Shown one piece after another: positions 22,862-31,083 of a stretch of DNA of 64,000 nt (the first letter of the stretch is position 1; each line of letters opens with the position of its first letter). The notes beneath the pieces are model-generated. The model did no database searches. It saw only the letters and a program-made list of their open reading frames with translations, and was not told the origin of the DNA. A program made the translations under genes and the position numbers. The stretch comes from an uncultured Alphaproteobacteria bacterium (GTDB lineage: Bacteria > Pseudomonadota > Alphaproteobacteria > Rhizobiales > Beijerinckiaceae). Location: the NCBI GenBank assembly GCA_937988775.1, contig CALKHP010000052.1:1-64000 (forward strand), in the 5' to 3' direction.

Positions 22862-25672
22862 TCACAGGCGTCTGGCGACGATCACGAAGGTCTGGCAGCG
22901 CCGCATCAGGACAGGGAACCGATGCCCCAGGGCTTCCGCCCGAACCATGCAAAATCCGTTCAACCGGTGCGCGCGCCGGAAGACCGGCGGCCAGAGACCG
23001 TACCAATGCAATTGTTCGGCCTCGAATCCATGCGCCTCCAGCAGCGCGATCGCCTCGCCTGCTGTCATCAGCTTGTTGATCGTTCGTCCGGCGAGGCGAT
23101 TGCGGACCGGATAGACCAGTCCGACCAGGCTTGCCGGGTTGCCATGGAAATTGGCCACGAGGGTGCCACCTTCGACCAGGCAGTTCCTCAACACATCGAG
23201 GACTTCCGCGCGCAGTGACGGCTCGGCGTTGAGGAAAAAGCGAAAGGCCGTGCAGACTTGCCGGTTGCCGACCGCCTCCATGGCACCGGTCCGGGTGAGG
23301 TCCGCCTCGACGAGGCGAATGCCGGGATAGCGGCTGCGGGCGAAGGCGAGCATTTCCGGCGAGATATCGACGCCGACGGCGTCGTCAAACGCCTCCTTGT
23401 GCAATTCCAGGATGCGGCCGGTCCCGCAGGCGAAATCGAGGGATCTGGTCGCGCCGCGTGCCGCCAGCCCCGCGAAGACCTTTCTGAGCAGCGGCGCCTC
23501 GATCTGCCGCCATTGCATCGCGTAAAAGCCCTCGGCAAAGGTTTTGACATAGCGCCTGCCATAACCCACGCCGGTCGAACCTTCCCGGTACGAGCCGAAT
23601 GGCGGTGATGCGCTCTTCCGGCCAGTGTCCCAGACCGCCGATCGCGCCGTGCCGCCGCTGCCCGCAAAAGCGGCGAGCGATACCGCCAGACCGGGGCCGA
23701 TCCGCTGACGCAGACGCATGACCGTGGCGAGGGCCAGGTTCCAGGCGACCAGGCTGGCGGCCGTTGCCGCCGCCGCTCCGGATATCCCCCAGAGGCGGTT
23801 CGCCGCGATGGTGGCGAGGATGTTCACCGTCGCTGCCACGATCAGCGTCGCGGCGGCGGCTCGCTCGTGCCCGGCCATGGTCATCAGCTGCTGCTGGGGG
23901 CCGAAGGCCGCCGCCACGATGTGGCCGATCAGGAGAATGCGGAAAGCATTGGTCGCCGACTCGAAGTCCTCGCCGAGCCAGTCCAGCATCGGATCGGCGA
24001 GCAGGAGGAGCGGGATGGCGATCAGGATCGCCGTGACCAGGGAAAATCCCGTCGAGGCGCCGAGCAGCGCCTGCAATCGAAACCGGTCGTTGCGGAGAAA
24101 AGCTCGGGAGGCCAGCGGTTCGATCAACTTGCCGACCGCGGCCAGGGGGCGTGTCGTCAGCATTGCCATGCTGAGCGCGATGCCGAAGATCCCGGCCTTG
24201 TCGATCGTTCCCTCGAAGCCGAGCACGATGACGCCGGCCCGGTTCAGGATGATCTCGGCGCCGACGATGATGGTGAGCGGGGCGATCGACGACCGCCATT
24301 CCGGGAGCGCGTAATTTGCCGCTGCCATGCGCACGGCTCGCGGCCGGACCTCGCGCAGGGCCGGTGCCAGGACCATGGCGGATAGCGCTGCTCCGACGAG
24401 AATGGAGCCCATGGCAAGCGTCGCGTCGCGGGGCCACAAATGATACCAGGCGGTCAGGAAGATCAGCCCCAGAACGAGCCCGTTCAGGACGACGCGTTCG
24501 ATGGCAAGCCCCGACAGGGTGCCGCCGAAGCTGCGCGTCACGGAGCCGTCGACCAGGAGCAGCGTGATCAGGGGGGCTGCGGCGAGCCCCATCAGGCAGG
24601 TCGCGATGACTTCCTGCCGCAGATGCGCCGGATACATGGTGACGAAGGTCGCGCCGACCACGGCTGCCGCCATCGCCGTGGCAAGCGTCCTGCGGCCGGC
24701 ATATTGAATCACGCCGCGCGCAAGCTCGTTCTCGTGCCGTGCCAGATAAACCGGCACAAGCCGCTGCAGCGAAACATTGAAGCCGAGTGTCGAGCCGTAG
24801 GCGACGATGCTCGCCCAGGCGAAGGCGAAGGCATAGATGCCGTAGCTGTGCGGGCCGATGACCCTGGCGGCGAGGAATTCGACCATGAAGGCAAGAAGGG
24901 CGCCCACCAGATAGGGCAGCACGGCGCGGAGCGCAGCCGGCCCGATCGGCTGCAGCAGCGCCTCCGCGGGGGAGGCCGCGGGCTGCGACCGGGGCAAGGT
25001 CGTCGCAGTTGGTTCCGAGAGTGCCGCGCGTCTTGCCTTGATCGCCTCCTCGGCGCTGTCCAGTGCGCGCTCGAGCGTCATCCCGTCGTCGAGGCGCAGG
25101 GCGACGACCGGCGTGCCATGCGCGCGCAGGAGGTCGCCGACGTGCTCGACCATGCCCGCCTCGGCGAGGTCCTCGCCGCAACCCACCTCGGGATGCGTGC
25201 CGGCCGGCCCATCGATGGCGATGACCAGATCGGCTTTCGGGACCAGTGCGAGGGCAGCGTGCAGGGCCGTATCGCTGCGATCCCGGCTGCGCATGGCGAG
25301 CAGGCCGACAGTCTGGGCGAAGCCCTGTTCGAAGATCGCAATGCCATCGCAGCGAGCCGCCGCCCAGGAGCGATCAAGGCGATCGATATGCCGGCGCAGG
25401 CCGGTGATCCGGTCCGCATGCGTCGGCGGCAGCAGGGCGATGACCTCGCGCTCCCGTCCGGGCGCGAGCCGGCGCAGGATCGAGAGAGTGGCCGTCGTGA
25501 TCCGTGCAGCGATGCCGCCGGTGCCGGCTCGCGAAAATTCCCGGTTTGCCTCATCCGGCTGCCCGCTCCGTGCGCATTCCGCCGTCAGACCACTCGCGTC
25601 GAGCCTCCGGCACAGTTCACGGGCAAACATGGTCTTGCCGGCACCTGACGTGCCCAAAAGCTCGATGATCAC
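22862..25672 (-). CDS. Trimodular P-loop kinase - Wzx-like flippase - SAM methyltransferase fusion
   Basis: One uninterrupted 936-residue frame encodes three modules. Residues 1-215 are a P-loop kinase-like domain with Walker A GTSGAGKT at 7-14 and IAIFEQG near 112-118. About 240-670 is a polysaccharide flippase of the MATE/Wzx superfamily (HSYGIYAFAFAWASIVAYGSTLGFN; LMTMAGHERAAAA), closely similar to the separate flippase at 43304-44752. About 690-936 is a class I methyltransferase with SLDFACGTGR (about 744-753) and AVGVDISPEM. GTG 25672 is the start because the N-terminus then aligns residue for residue with the stand-alone kinase at 34254. It is presumably an inner-membrane protein with cytosolic ends. 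It may flip a lipid-linked glycan while phosphorylating or methylating it; this combined role is inference. Confidence 0.88.
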   Translation of the reverse strand: MIIELLGTSGAGKTMFARELCRRLDASGLTAECARSGQPDEANREFSRAGTGGIAARITTATLSILRRLAPGREREVIALLPPTHADRITGLRRHIDRLDRSWAAARCDGIAIFEQGFAQTVGLLAMRSRDRSDTALHAALALVPKADLVIAIDGPAGTHPEVGCGEDLAEAGMVEHVGDLLRAHGTPVVALRLDDGMTLERALDSAEEAIKARRAALSEPTATTLPRSQPAASPAEALLQPIGPAALRAVLPYLVGALLAFMVEFLAARVIGPHSYGIYAFAFAWASIVAYGSTLGFNVSLQRLVPVYLARHENELARGVIQYAGRRTLATAMAAAVVGATFVTMYPAHLRQEVIATCLMGLAAAPLITLLLVDGSVTRSFGGTLSGLAIERVVLNGLVLGLIFLTAWYHLWPRDATLAMGSILVGAALSAMVLAPALREVRPRAVRMAAANYALPEWRSSIAPLTIIVGAEIILNRAGVIVLGFEGTIDKAGIFGIALSMAMLTTRPLAAVGKLIEPLASRAFLRNDRFRLQALLGASTGFSLVTAILIAIPLLLLADPMLDWLGEDFESATNAFRILLIGHIVAAAFGPQQQLMTMAGHERAAAATLIVAATVNILATIAANRLWGISGAAAATAASLVAWNLALATVMRLRQRIGPGLAVSLAAFAGSGGTARSAVWDTGRKSASPPFGSYREGSTGVGYGRRYVKTFAEGFYAMQWRQIEAPLLRKVFAGLAARGATRSLDFACGTGRILELHKEAFDDAVGVDISPEMLAFARSRYPGIRLVEADLTRTGAMEAVGNRQVCTAFRFFLNAEPSLRAEVLDVLRNCLVEGGTLVANFHGNPASLVGLVYPVRNRLAGRTINKLMTAGEAIALLEAHGFEAEQLHWYGLWPPVFRRAHRLNGFCMVRAEALGHRFPVLMRRCQTFVIVARRL

Positions 25673-26011
25673 AAGCAGATGCCTTCTGTTGGGATGTGGC
25701 GCTGCTGCAATGGGGGCCGCTGGCGGGCGACGATAACCTCCCAATCGCTACGCCTCCGGCGCTTATCGCTCATCATGCAAATGAACGATGCAGCGATCGG
25801 TCGTTGGGCTCCGGCCTCGCTCCGGCCTCGCTCCGGCCTCCCCTGCCCGCTTGGCGCGGCGGGCGGGCAAGCGCTGCAAACGCGAGGGCATCCTTCGTTC
25901 GAAGGATGCCGCGCAGAGCGTCGGCGGTTACCAAATGAAGGTCGGGTTGCGGGCTTCGAGCACCACCGGCAGGGCGCAGGGCAATATGCTGATCAGCCGG
26001 GGAGACGATCA
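25673..26011. other. Divergent intergenic region between the fusion protein and a methyltransferase
   Basis: This 339-bp stretch separates two divergent starts and should hold both promoters. It contains a perfect triple tandem repeat (see separate entry) and GGGGAGA at 25999-26005 as the ribosome site of the plus-strand gene. I see no convincing -35/-10 pair or RNA element. Open frames reading through it have no recognisable product. Confidence 0.4.
25808..25840. repeat. Three tandem copies of an 11-bp unit
   Basis: GCTCCGGCCTC occurs three times head to tail without mismatch in the divergent intergenic region. It is 170-200 bp upstream of the methyltransferase start and 136-168 bp upstream of the fusion-protein start. 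Possible roles are a slippage-prone spacer affecting promoter strength or an operator array; there is no direct evidence for either. Confidence 0.85.
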
Positions 26012-26770
26012 ATGTCGGGCGCCCAATCTCCACTGCCCAGCGACGATGGTGGCGATCGCTCGTCATCGGCCGAGGTCGCGCGCATCAGGTCTGTCTATGC
26101 GAAATATACCCTAAGGGATCGCGGAGATCCGGAAAGGTCGCGACGCCCCGGGCGCCAGCGCATGGTGCGCGATCGCGACATGGCCCTGTGCCGGCTGCTC
26201 GATCAGGAGGTTGTCCGGCCCCTTTCGCGCTATCGCATCCTCGACCTCGGCTGCGGGCGCGGCGATCTGATCGAGCGGCTGCAGCACTTTGGCTTTCCCG
26301 ATGGGTCGCTGTCCGGGGTCGATCTGCTGCCGGATTCGCTCGCGGCGGCGGCCCGGAAATGCCCATCCGTATCGTTCATGGAAGCCAATGCGGAGCGTCT
26401 GCCGTTTCCCGGTCAGCGCTTCAATTTCGTCCTGGCATTTACCGTGTTCTCGTCAATCCTGGACCCTGTCATGGCCGGCAACGTGGCGCGCGAAATCGAC
26501 CGCGTGCTCGTTCCTGACGGAGCGGTGATCTGGTACGACATGCGCTACCCCAATCCCTGGAACGGCAATATCAGGGCGATGACGAAACAGCGCATTCAAA
26601 GCCTGTTTCCCGACTATCGGCTTGAGCTGCATGCGAAAACGCTGATCCCCACCGTCGCATATCGTCTCGGACCCTTGACGAATACGCTCTATCCCGCGCT
26701 GGTGCGTTTTCCCGCTTTCCGGTCTCACTATTTCGGGCTGCTGCGCAAGCCGCCTCCGGCCGCGACATAA
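26012..26770 (+). CDS. SAM-dependent class I methyltransferase
   Basis: The 252-residue cytosolic methyltransferase has motif I YRILDLGCGRGDLIERL, motif II LSGVDLLPDSL, and motif IV/V NFVLAFTVFSSI. A later LVPDGAVIWYDMRYPNPW segment is typical of the UbiE/Methyltransf_11 group found in polysaccharide clusters. The start was set at ATG 26012 behind GGGGAGA; sequence upstream in frame is non-coding in character. It stands alone on the plus strand between the fusion gene and the convergent export gene. It probably O-methylates a sugar or lipid carrier in polysaccharide synthesis. Confidence 0.85.
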   Translation: MSGAQSPLPSDDGGDRSSSAEVARIRSVYAKYTLRDRGDPERSRRPGRQRMVRDRDMALCRLLDQEVVRPLSRYRILDLGCGRGDLIERLQHFGFPDGSLSGVDLLPDSLAAAARKCPSVSFMEANAERLPFPGQRFNFVLAFTVFSSILDPVMAGNVAREIDRVLVPDGAVIWYDMRYPNPWNGNIRAMTKQRIQSLFPDYRLELHAKTLIPTVAYRLGPLTNTLYPALVRFPAFRSHYFGLLRKPPPAAT

Positions 26771-26816
26771 AGCAAAACCGACCTATGCCACGATCATCAT
26801 GCGTCGCCGCGAGGCT

Positions 26817-28076
26817 TCACTGCACGACCGCGTCACCGCGGAACGCCGCCTCGATGACGTCGCCCGGCTCCACCTCGGTATCCTCGGTGGCCGGCAGCCG
26901 CTGCCATTGCTGGCCCGCCTTGCGGACGATGACGACTTCCGCGCGCTGGTTGATGCCGGCCGCCGGCAGGGAACTGGCATTGCCGAGCGGCCGGAGCTTC
27001 TCGCTGATCGCCTGGATCTTGATGCGGAGATCGGCCGCGTGCACATTCGCATCGCGCAGGTCGCGCAGCAGCGTGATCCGCCTCTGATTGGCGCCGCGCT
27101 CGAGCTGGCGGCCATATTCCTCGACCTGCAACTTCGTCCGCATCAACTGGACCGTGGTTTCGAGGCGGCGCGAGGATGACAGGAGCAGGGCGCGCCGGCT
27201 CTCGCTGACGCGCGTGCTGACCAGGGCGCCGTTTCCGAACAGTTTGTTGACCCGGTCGAGTTCCTGGGAATCGGCCTGCACGCCCTTTTCCTCTTCCGCT
27301 TCCCGCTGGATCAGCACGGTCACCTGTTCGCTGGCCTCTTTCCCGGCGCGCTCGAGGAAGCTTCGCTCCGAGCGGTAGTCGGCATTCGAGAGCTTGAGCG
27401 ATTCAGCCTCCGGCTGTGCGACGGCAAGGGCAACCGATGCCGGCAGGGGCGAGTTCTGGGGCGGGCGTTGATCGAATGTGTCGCGCCCATCCAGCTCGGC
27501 GCGGATGCGCAGGGCGTGAAAATACTCCTTCAGGTAATCCGTCCAGAGCGCGTCGTGATCGCGCCTGAGATCGACCGGATCGAGGCCGGTCTGGCCGGCG
27601 CGGGAGCGCAGCAGGCTGAAGCCGCCGGCGACCGTGATCGCCTGCCGGATCGTCATCATGGGCCGGAACGCCTGCTGGCCCGGGGTGAGCACGTCGCCGG
27701 TGACGTAGACCGGCCGATATTCGGCGACCCAGGCGGTCACGTCGCCGGGCCTGACCACCTGGACCTGCTCGCGGCCGTCCGGCGTGCGATAGCGGAACAC
27801 CTTGGTCGGGATCAGCGCTTCCATCCGGGCCTGAAACTCCGTCGCGGTCAGGCCGGCGACGATGACCGAGCCGATCGTTGGCAGGGCGACCGTGCCATCG
27901 AGCTGGATCGTGGCGCGCTGGTGCTGTTCCGGCAGTCCGGCCAGCGCGACCTCGACGACATCGCCGGGCGCAAGCCGATAGGGTTTCTCGGCATGGGCCG
28001 CGTGGCCGAGACAGACGGCCAGCAGGACGCCCGACACGAGGGCGACGAAAGAAGGCCTGGCGGCGAGCGGCAGCAT
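26817..28076 (-). CDS. Polysaccharide biosynthesis/export protein (Wza/GumB-like)
   Basis: The 419-residue periplasmic/outer-membrane protein has a signal peptide (about 1-29, ending GHAAHA). No acceptable lipobox is present, so it does not look like a classic Wza lipoprotein. The poly-export domain (about 32-120) starts YRLAPGDVVEVALAG and contains QLDGTVALPTIGSVIVAGLT. An SLBB-type segment follows (VYVTGDVLTPGQQAFRPMMTIRQAITVAGGFSLL). The C-terminal half (about 235-350) is a long charged coiled-coil, larger than in typical Wza. It is the last gene of the 33.0 to 26.8 kb minus operon, one base after the propeller gene. Confidence 0.9.
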   Translation of the reverse strand: MLPLAARPSFVALVSGVLLAVCLGHAAHAEKPYRLAPGDVVEVALAGLPEQHQRATIQLDGTVALPTIGSVIVAGLTATEFQARMEALIPTKVFRYRTPDGREQVQVVRPGDVTAWVAEYRPVYVTGDVLTPGQQAFRPMMTIRQAITVAGGFSLLRSRAGQTGLDPVDLRRDHDALWTDYLKEYFHALRIRAELDGRDTFDQRPPQNSPLPASVALAVAQPEAESLKLSNADYRSERSFLERAGKEASEQVTVLIQREAEEEKGVQADSQELDRVNKLFGNGALVSTRVSESRRALLLSSSRRLETTVQLMRTKLQVEEYGRQLERGANQRRITLLRDLRDANVHAADLRIKIQAISEKLRPLGNASSLPAAGINQRAEVVIVRKAGQQWQRLPATEDTEVEPGDVIEAAFRGDAVVQ

Positions 28077-28077
28077 G

Positions 28078-29361
28078 TCACGGACCTTTCGCGGATTGCC
28101 CGGAGGCGGCCTTGTCGGGCCAGTCGAGGCGGGAGACAAAATCGAAGACGGGACCACCCGGCTGCCCCCAGTTGCTCGACCAGATGATCTGCGAGCCATC
28201 GGGCGACGGCGAGGCATGGGTTTCGCTCCAGTAGTCATGCGGTGCGTTCCTGGTCTGCGCGATCCGCCTTATCTCGCCGCTGCCGTCGATCTTGAGCGCC
28301 AGGATCTCGCGCGCGAACGGCGCCCAGGCCGGGTGACGGCCGACCTCGTCGAAATCGCCGGAATAGCTCAGGAAAACCCATCCGGGCCGCTGCAGCGCTC
28401 TTAGCGAGGCGTGCTGGGCCTCGCTATAAGGCGACAGCGCGGTGACGGTGCCGTCATCGAGGCGCCGCTTGATGACCTGGAACAGGTCGGGTTCCGACTT
28501 GCTGATGCCGACATAGACTTCGTGGCCGTCGGTATCGACCGTCATGTCGCCATGGCCCGGCCGATGGTTCTCGGTCCAGCTCTGCACCAGCTTTCCCGCG
28601 ACCGTGAAGATGAAGGTCTGGTTGGTCTCGTCCGGCAGGCTCTGCAGGCAGTAGACATAGTCGCCCAGCGGCGAGATGGAGCAGGCATTGTTCTTGCCAG
28701 GCAGCGTGCCGAGGACGATGTCCGGGAATTTCCTGCGTGCCGCGAGGTCATAGGCAAAGGCGACGAGAGCGCCACTTGCCGAGAGCGCACGAATGACGAT
28801 GCGGTGGCCGTCGAGCGACGGATTTCCCTTGTAGGGGCCGAATTGCAGGTTGCGATGGCCCTCGGCGGTGTAGACCGGCCGTTCGAGATTGGCGCGCGGG
28901 GCCCAGTACGACACGGTCTGGCCGCTGACGCAGATCATCACCTCGGCATTGCGCGGGTGCCATTCGCATTCGCCGGCGCGCGTGCGCCGGAAAAGCGGCA
29001 CATAGCTGTGCCCGTCGAGAAAACACAGGCCGTTGCAGCCATTGACGATCACCAGCAGGCTCTGGTCCGCGTTCCAGGCCTGGGCGCTCGAATAACGGTG
29101 GCTGCAATGGCCAGGGCCGCAGATGATGCCGGCGCCGAGCGGCCCCGGCTTGGTCACGCGCGTGAACGGCACACCGAAGGCCGGGTCCTTCGCGGGTTGC
29201 AGATAGGCCGGCAACGGCATGGCGACCGGTGGCGACGCCAGTTGCGCGGAGGCGAGGCTTTCCGCCGCAGCCGCCGGCCACGGCATGAGCGAGGGAGCCA
29301 GCGTGCAAGACGCGGCCAGCACGAGCGGCCCGAGCCAGGCGCGTCGCGGAGCCGGCCTCAT
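28078..29361 (-). CDS. Secreted beta-propeller protein in the polysaccharide operon
   Basis: The 427-residue protein has a signal peptide (about 1-33, ending WPAAAA). Its body is built of repeating four-strand blades, seen as SSAQAWNADQSLLVIVNG, GECEWHPRNAEVMICV, GNPSLDGHRIVIR, CSISPLGDYVYCL and HASPSPDGSQIIWSSN. The last matches the SPDG blades of TolB/WD40-type and oligogalacturonate-lyase-type propellers. Several Cys pairs (CGPGHC, GCNGLC) suggest disulfides in the periplasm. It lies between the 4,6-dehydratase (4-bp overlap) and the export gene (1-bp gap). It may bind, trim or cleave the polymer during export; enzyme activity is not shown. Confidence 0.75.
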   Translation of the reverse strand: MRPAPRRAWLGPLVLAASCTLAPSLMPWPAAAAESLASAQLASPPVAMPLPAYLQPAKDPAFGVPFTRVTKPGPLGAGIICGPGHCSHRYSSAQAWNADQSLLVIVNGCNGLCFLDGHSYVPLFRRTRAGECEWHPRNAEVMICVSGQTVSYWAPRANLERPVYTAEGHRNLQFGPYKGNPSLDGHRIVIRALSASGALVAFAYDLAARRKFPDIVLGTLPGKNNACSISPLGDYVYCLQSLPDETNQTFIFTVAGKLVQSWTENHRPGHGDMTVDTDGHEVYVGISKSEPDLFQVIKRRLDDGTVTALSPYSEAQHASLRALQRPGWVFLSYSGDFDEVGRHPAWAPFAREILALKIDGSGEIRRIAQTRNAPHDYWSETHASPSPDGSQIIWSSNWGQPGGPVFDFVSRLDWPDKAASGQSAKGP

Positions 29362-30365
29362 GTGATGAAGGTCTTCTGGCGGCGGACCTTGCCTGCGCTC
29401 ACGCGGCCGTGCCACCACGCGATCGTCCGCTCGAGGCCGTCGTTCAGGCTCGTGCGCGCGCGCCACCCCGTCTCGTGCGCGAAGCGGGAGGCGTCGGCGA
29501 GCAGCGCCTTGACCTCGGAATTGATCGGTCGCATGCGGGTTTCGTCATGCTGCACCGGCTTATCGCAGGCACTCAGGTCGCAGATCAGCTCGATCAGGTC
29601 CGCGACCGTCACCGCGCGCTGGCTGCCGACATTGTAAGGATGGCCATAGTCGATCCCGTCCGCACTGCCGGCGGCCATGAAGGCCGCGACGGTGTCCTCG
29701 ACGAAGGTCAGGTCCCTGATCGGCGTGGTGTCGCCGACCATGATCGCCGTGCAGGCCGGGTCGAGCGCCTGGCGAATGATCGTCGGGATGATGGCCCGCT
29801 CGCTCTGGCGCGGGCCGAACGTGTTGAACGGCCGCAGCAGCACGACCGGCAGCCCGAAGGAGCGCGAAAAGGCCTCTGCCATCATGTCGGCGCCGATCTT
29901 GGAGGCCGAATAGGGCGACTGGCCCTGAAGCGGATGAGTTTCGCTGATCGGCATCGTCAGGGCGGTGCCGTAGACCTCGCTGGTCGAGGTATGGACGATA
30001 CGCTCGGTGCCGTGCTGGCGTGCCGCTTCGAGCACGTTCAGCGTGCCCAGCACGTTGGTTTCGACATAGGACTGGGCCGCCGAATAGGAATGCGGGATGG
30101 CAATCAGGGCGGCGAGGTGGAAGACGATCTCATGGCCGCGCACGATGCGCCCGATGAACGCGGCATCGCGGACATCGCCACGCACCAGATTGAGTTGGCT
30201 GCGAACGGCTTCCGGCAGGTCGTCGAGCCAGCCATGGCTGTCGAAGGAATTGTAGAGGGCGAGAGCCGTCACCCTGGCGCCGTCGCGCACCAGCGCCTCA
30301 GTCAGATGGGAGCCGATGAAGCCGTCAGCCCCGGTCACCAGCACCTGTAAGCCGTTGTAGTTCAT
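29358..30365 (-). CDS. NAD-dependent 4,6-dehydratase/epimerase (LegB-like, SDR)
   Basis: The 335-residue extended short-chain dehydrogenase has NAD motif VTGADGFIGSH (about 10-20). Catalytic STSEVYG and YSASK (Tyr152, Lys156) are present, as is LLRPFNTFGPRQSERAIIPTII. The sequence pattern VTALALYNSFDSHGWLDDL is characteristic of LegB-like sugar-nucleotide 4,6-dehydratases. It probably makes a 4-keto-6-deoxy sugar nucleotide that the upstream DegT-family enzyme aminates. ATG 30365 overlaps the end of the sugar transferase by 41 bp and the gene overlaps the propeller gene by 4 bp. The exact sugar and nucleotide are inferred only. Confidence 0.88.
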   Translation of the reverse strand: MNYNGLQVLVTGADGFIGSHLTEALVRDGARVTALALYNSFDSHGWLDDLPEAVRSQLNLVRGDVRDAAFIGRIVRGHEIVFHLAALIAIPHSYSAAQSYVETNVLGTLNVLEAARQHGTERIVHTSTSEVYGTALTMPISETHPLQGQSPYSASKIGADMMAEAFSRSFGLPVVLLRPFNTFGPRQSERAIIPTIIRQALDPACTAIMVGDTTPIRDLTFVEDTVAAFMAAGSADGIDYGHPYNVGSQRAVTVADLIELICDLSACDKPVQHDETRMRPINSEVKALLADASRFAHETGWRARTSLNDGLERTIAWWHGRVSAGKVRRQKTFIT

Positions 30366-31083
30366 CGGTCTGTTCCCTCCGCGTTGGCTCCGCGAGCTTC
30401 GGTGATCTCTGGCCGGGCGCGGCCTGCCCGGGGACCCAGCCCGCGACGACCAGCACGCCGCGCAGCAGCCATCCGATGTCGCCGGCGAGGCTGCGACGCG
30501 AGAAATAGGCAAGGTCGAGCCGGGCCTTGGCCGGGAACAGCACCTCCCGATAGAAGCACGTCGGGTCGCTGTCGGGCGGATAGAGCCTGCCTTCGTGGCG
30601 GAACAGGACCTGGCTCGGCCCGAGCAGGCCGGGCTTGTGCTCGAGCACCTTTTCGAAGCCGTTCTGGAAGCAATCGGCGAAGGCCAGCGATTCCGGGCGT
30701 GGTCCGACGATCGCCATGTCGCCCCGCAGCACGTTCCAGAGTTGCGGCAGTTCGTCGAGCTTGGTCGCGGCCAGCAAGCGGCCGAGCGGCGTCATCCGGA
30801 CGTCCCGCGCCGTTGTCAGCGGGCAACCGTCCGTACCGCAACTGGCGCTGAACTTGCGGAACTTGTACATGCGGAACGGCGCCCCGCCCCTGCCCAGGCG
30901 CGTCTGCGCAAACAGGATCGGCCGGCCGCCCTCAAGCCAGACGGCGCAGGCGATGACCGCCATCGGCAGCGCGAAGACGAGGGCGGCGCCGGCGGCGACG
31001 ACGAGGTCGAAGGCGCGGCTCGCCATTGCGTTCATGCCGAACGCTGCCGGGGCGTAGCCGATCTGGGGCCGCAGGAAGGTCAC
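30325..31083 (-). CDS. Initiating sugar transferase (polyprenyl-phosphate hexose-1-phosphate transferase)
   Basis: The 252-residue protein has the short PglC-like form: one N-terminal hydrophobic segment (AFDLVVAAGAALVFALPMAVIACA), then the catalytic core. Core motifs are MYKFRKFSAS, LLAATKLDELPQLWNVLRGDM and AIVGPRPES. These define the bacterial sugar-transferase family that loads the first sugar-phosphate onto undecaprenyl phosphate. GTG 31083 overlaps the aminotransferase stop (GTGA), fixing the start. Its position between the C4-aminotransferase and 4,6-dehydratase genes suggests the first sugar is the 4-amino-4,6-dideoxy product. Confidence 0.9.
   Translation of the reverse strand: MTFLRPQIGYAPAAFGMNAMASRAFDLVVAAGAALVFALPMAVIACAVWLEGGRPILFAQTRLGRGGAPFRMYKFRKFSASCGTDGCPLTTARDVRMTPLGRLLAATKLDELPQLWNVLRGDMAIVGPRPESLAFADCFQNGFEKVLEHKPGLLGPSQVLFRHEGRLYPPDSDPTCFYREVLFPAKARLDLAYFSRRSLAGDIGWLLRGVLVVAGWVPGQAAPGQRSPKLAEPTRREQTDELQRLTGAGDRG

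Noticed and set aside
25673..25744. Extended N-terminus of the fusion protein starting at 25744
   Set aside because: GTG 25672 aligns exactly with the stand-alone kinase start and the added 24 residues are Pro/Arg/Ala-rich with no similarity.
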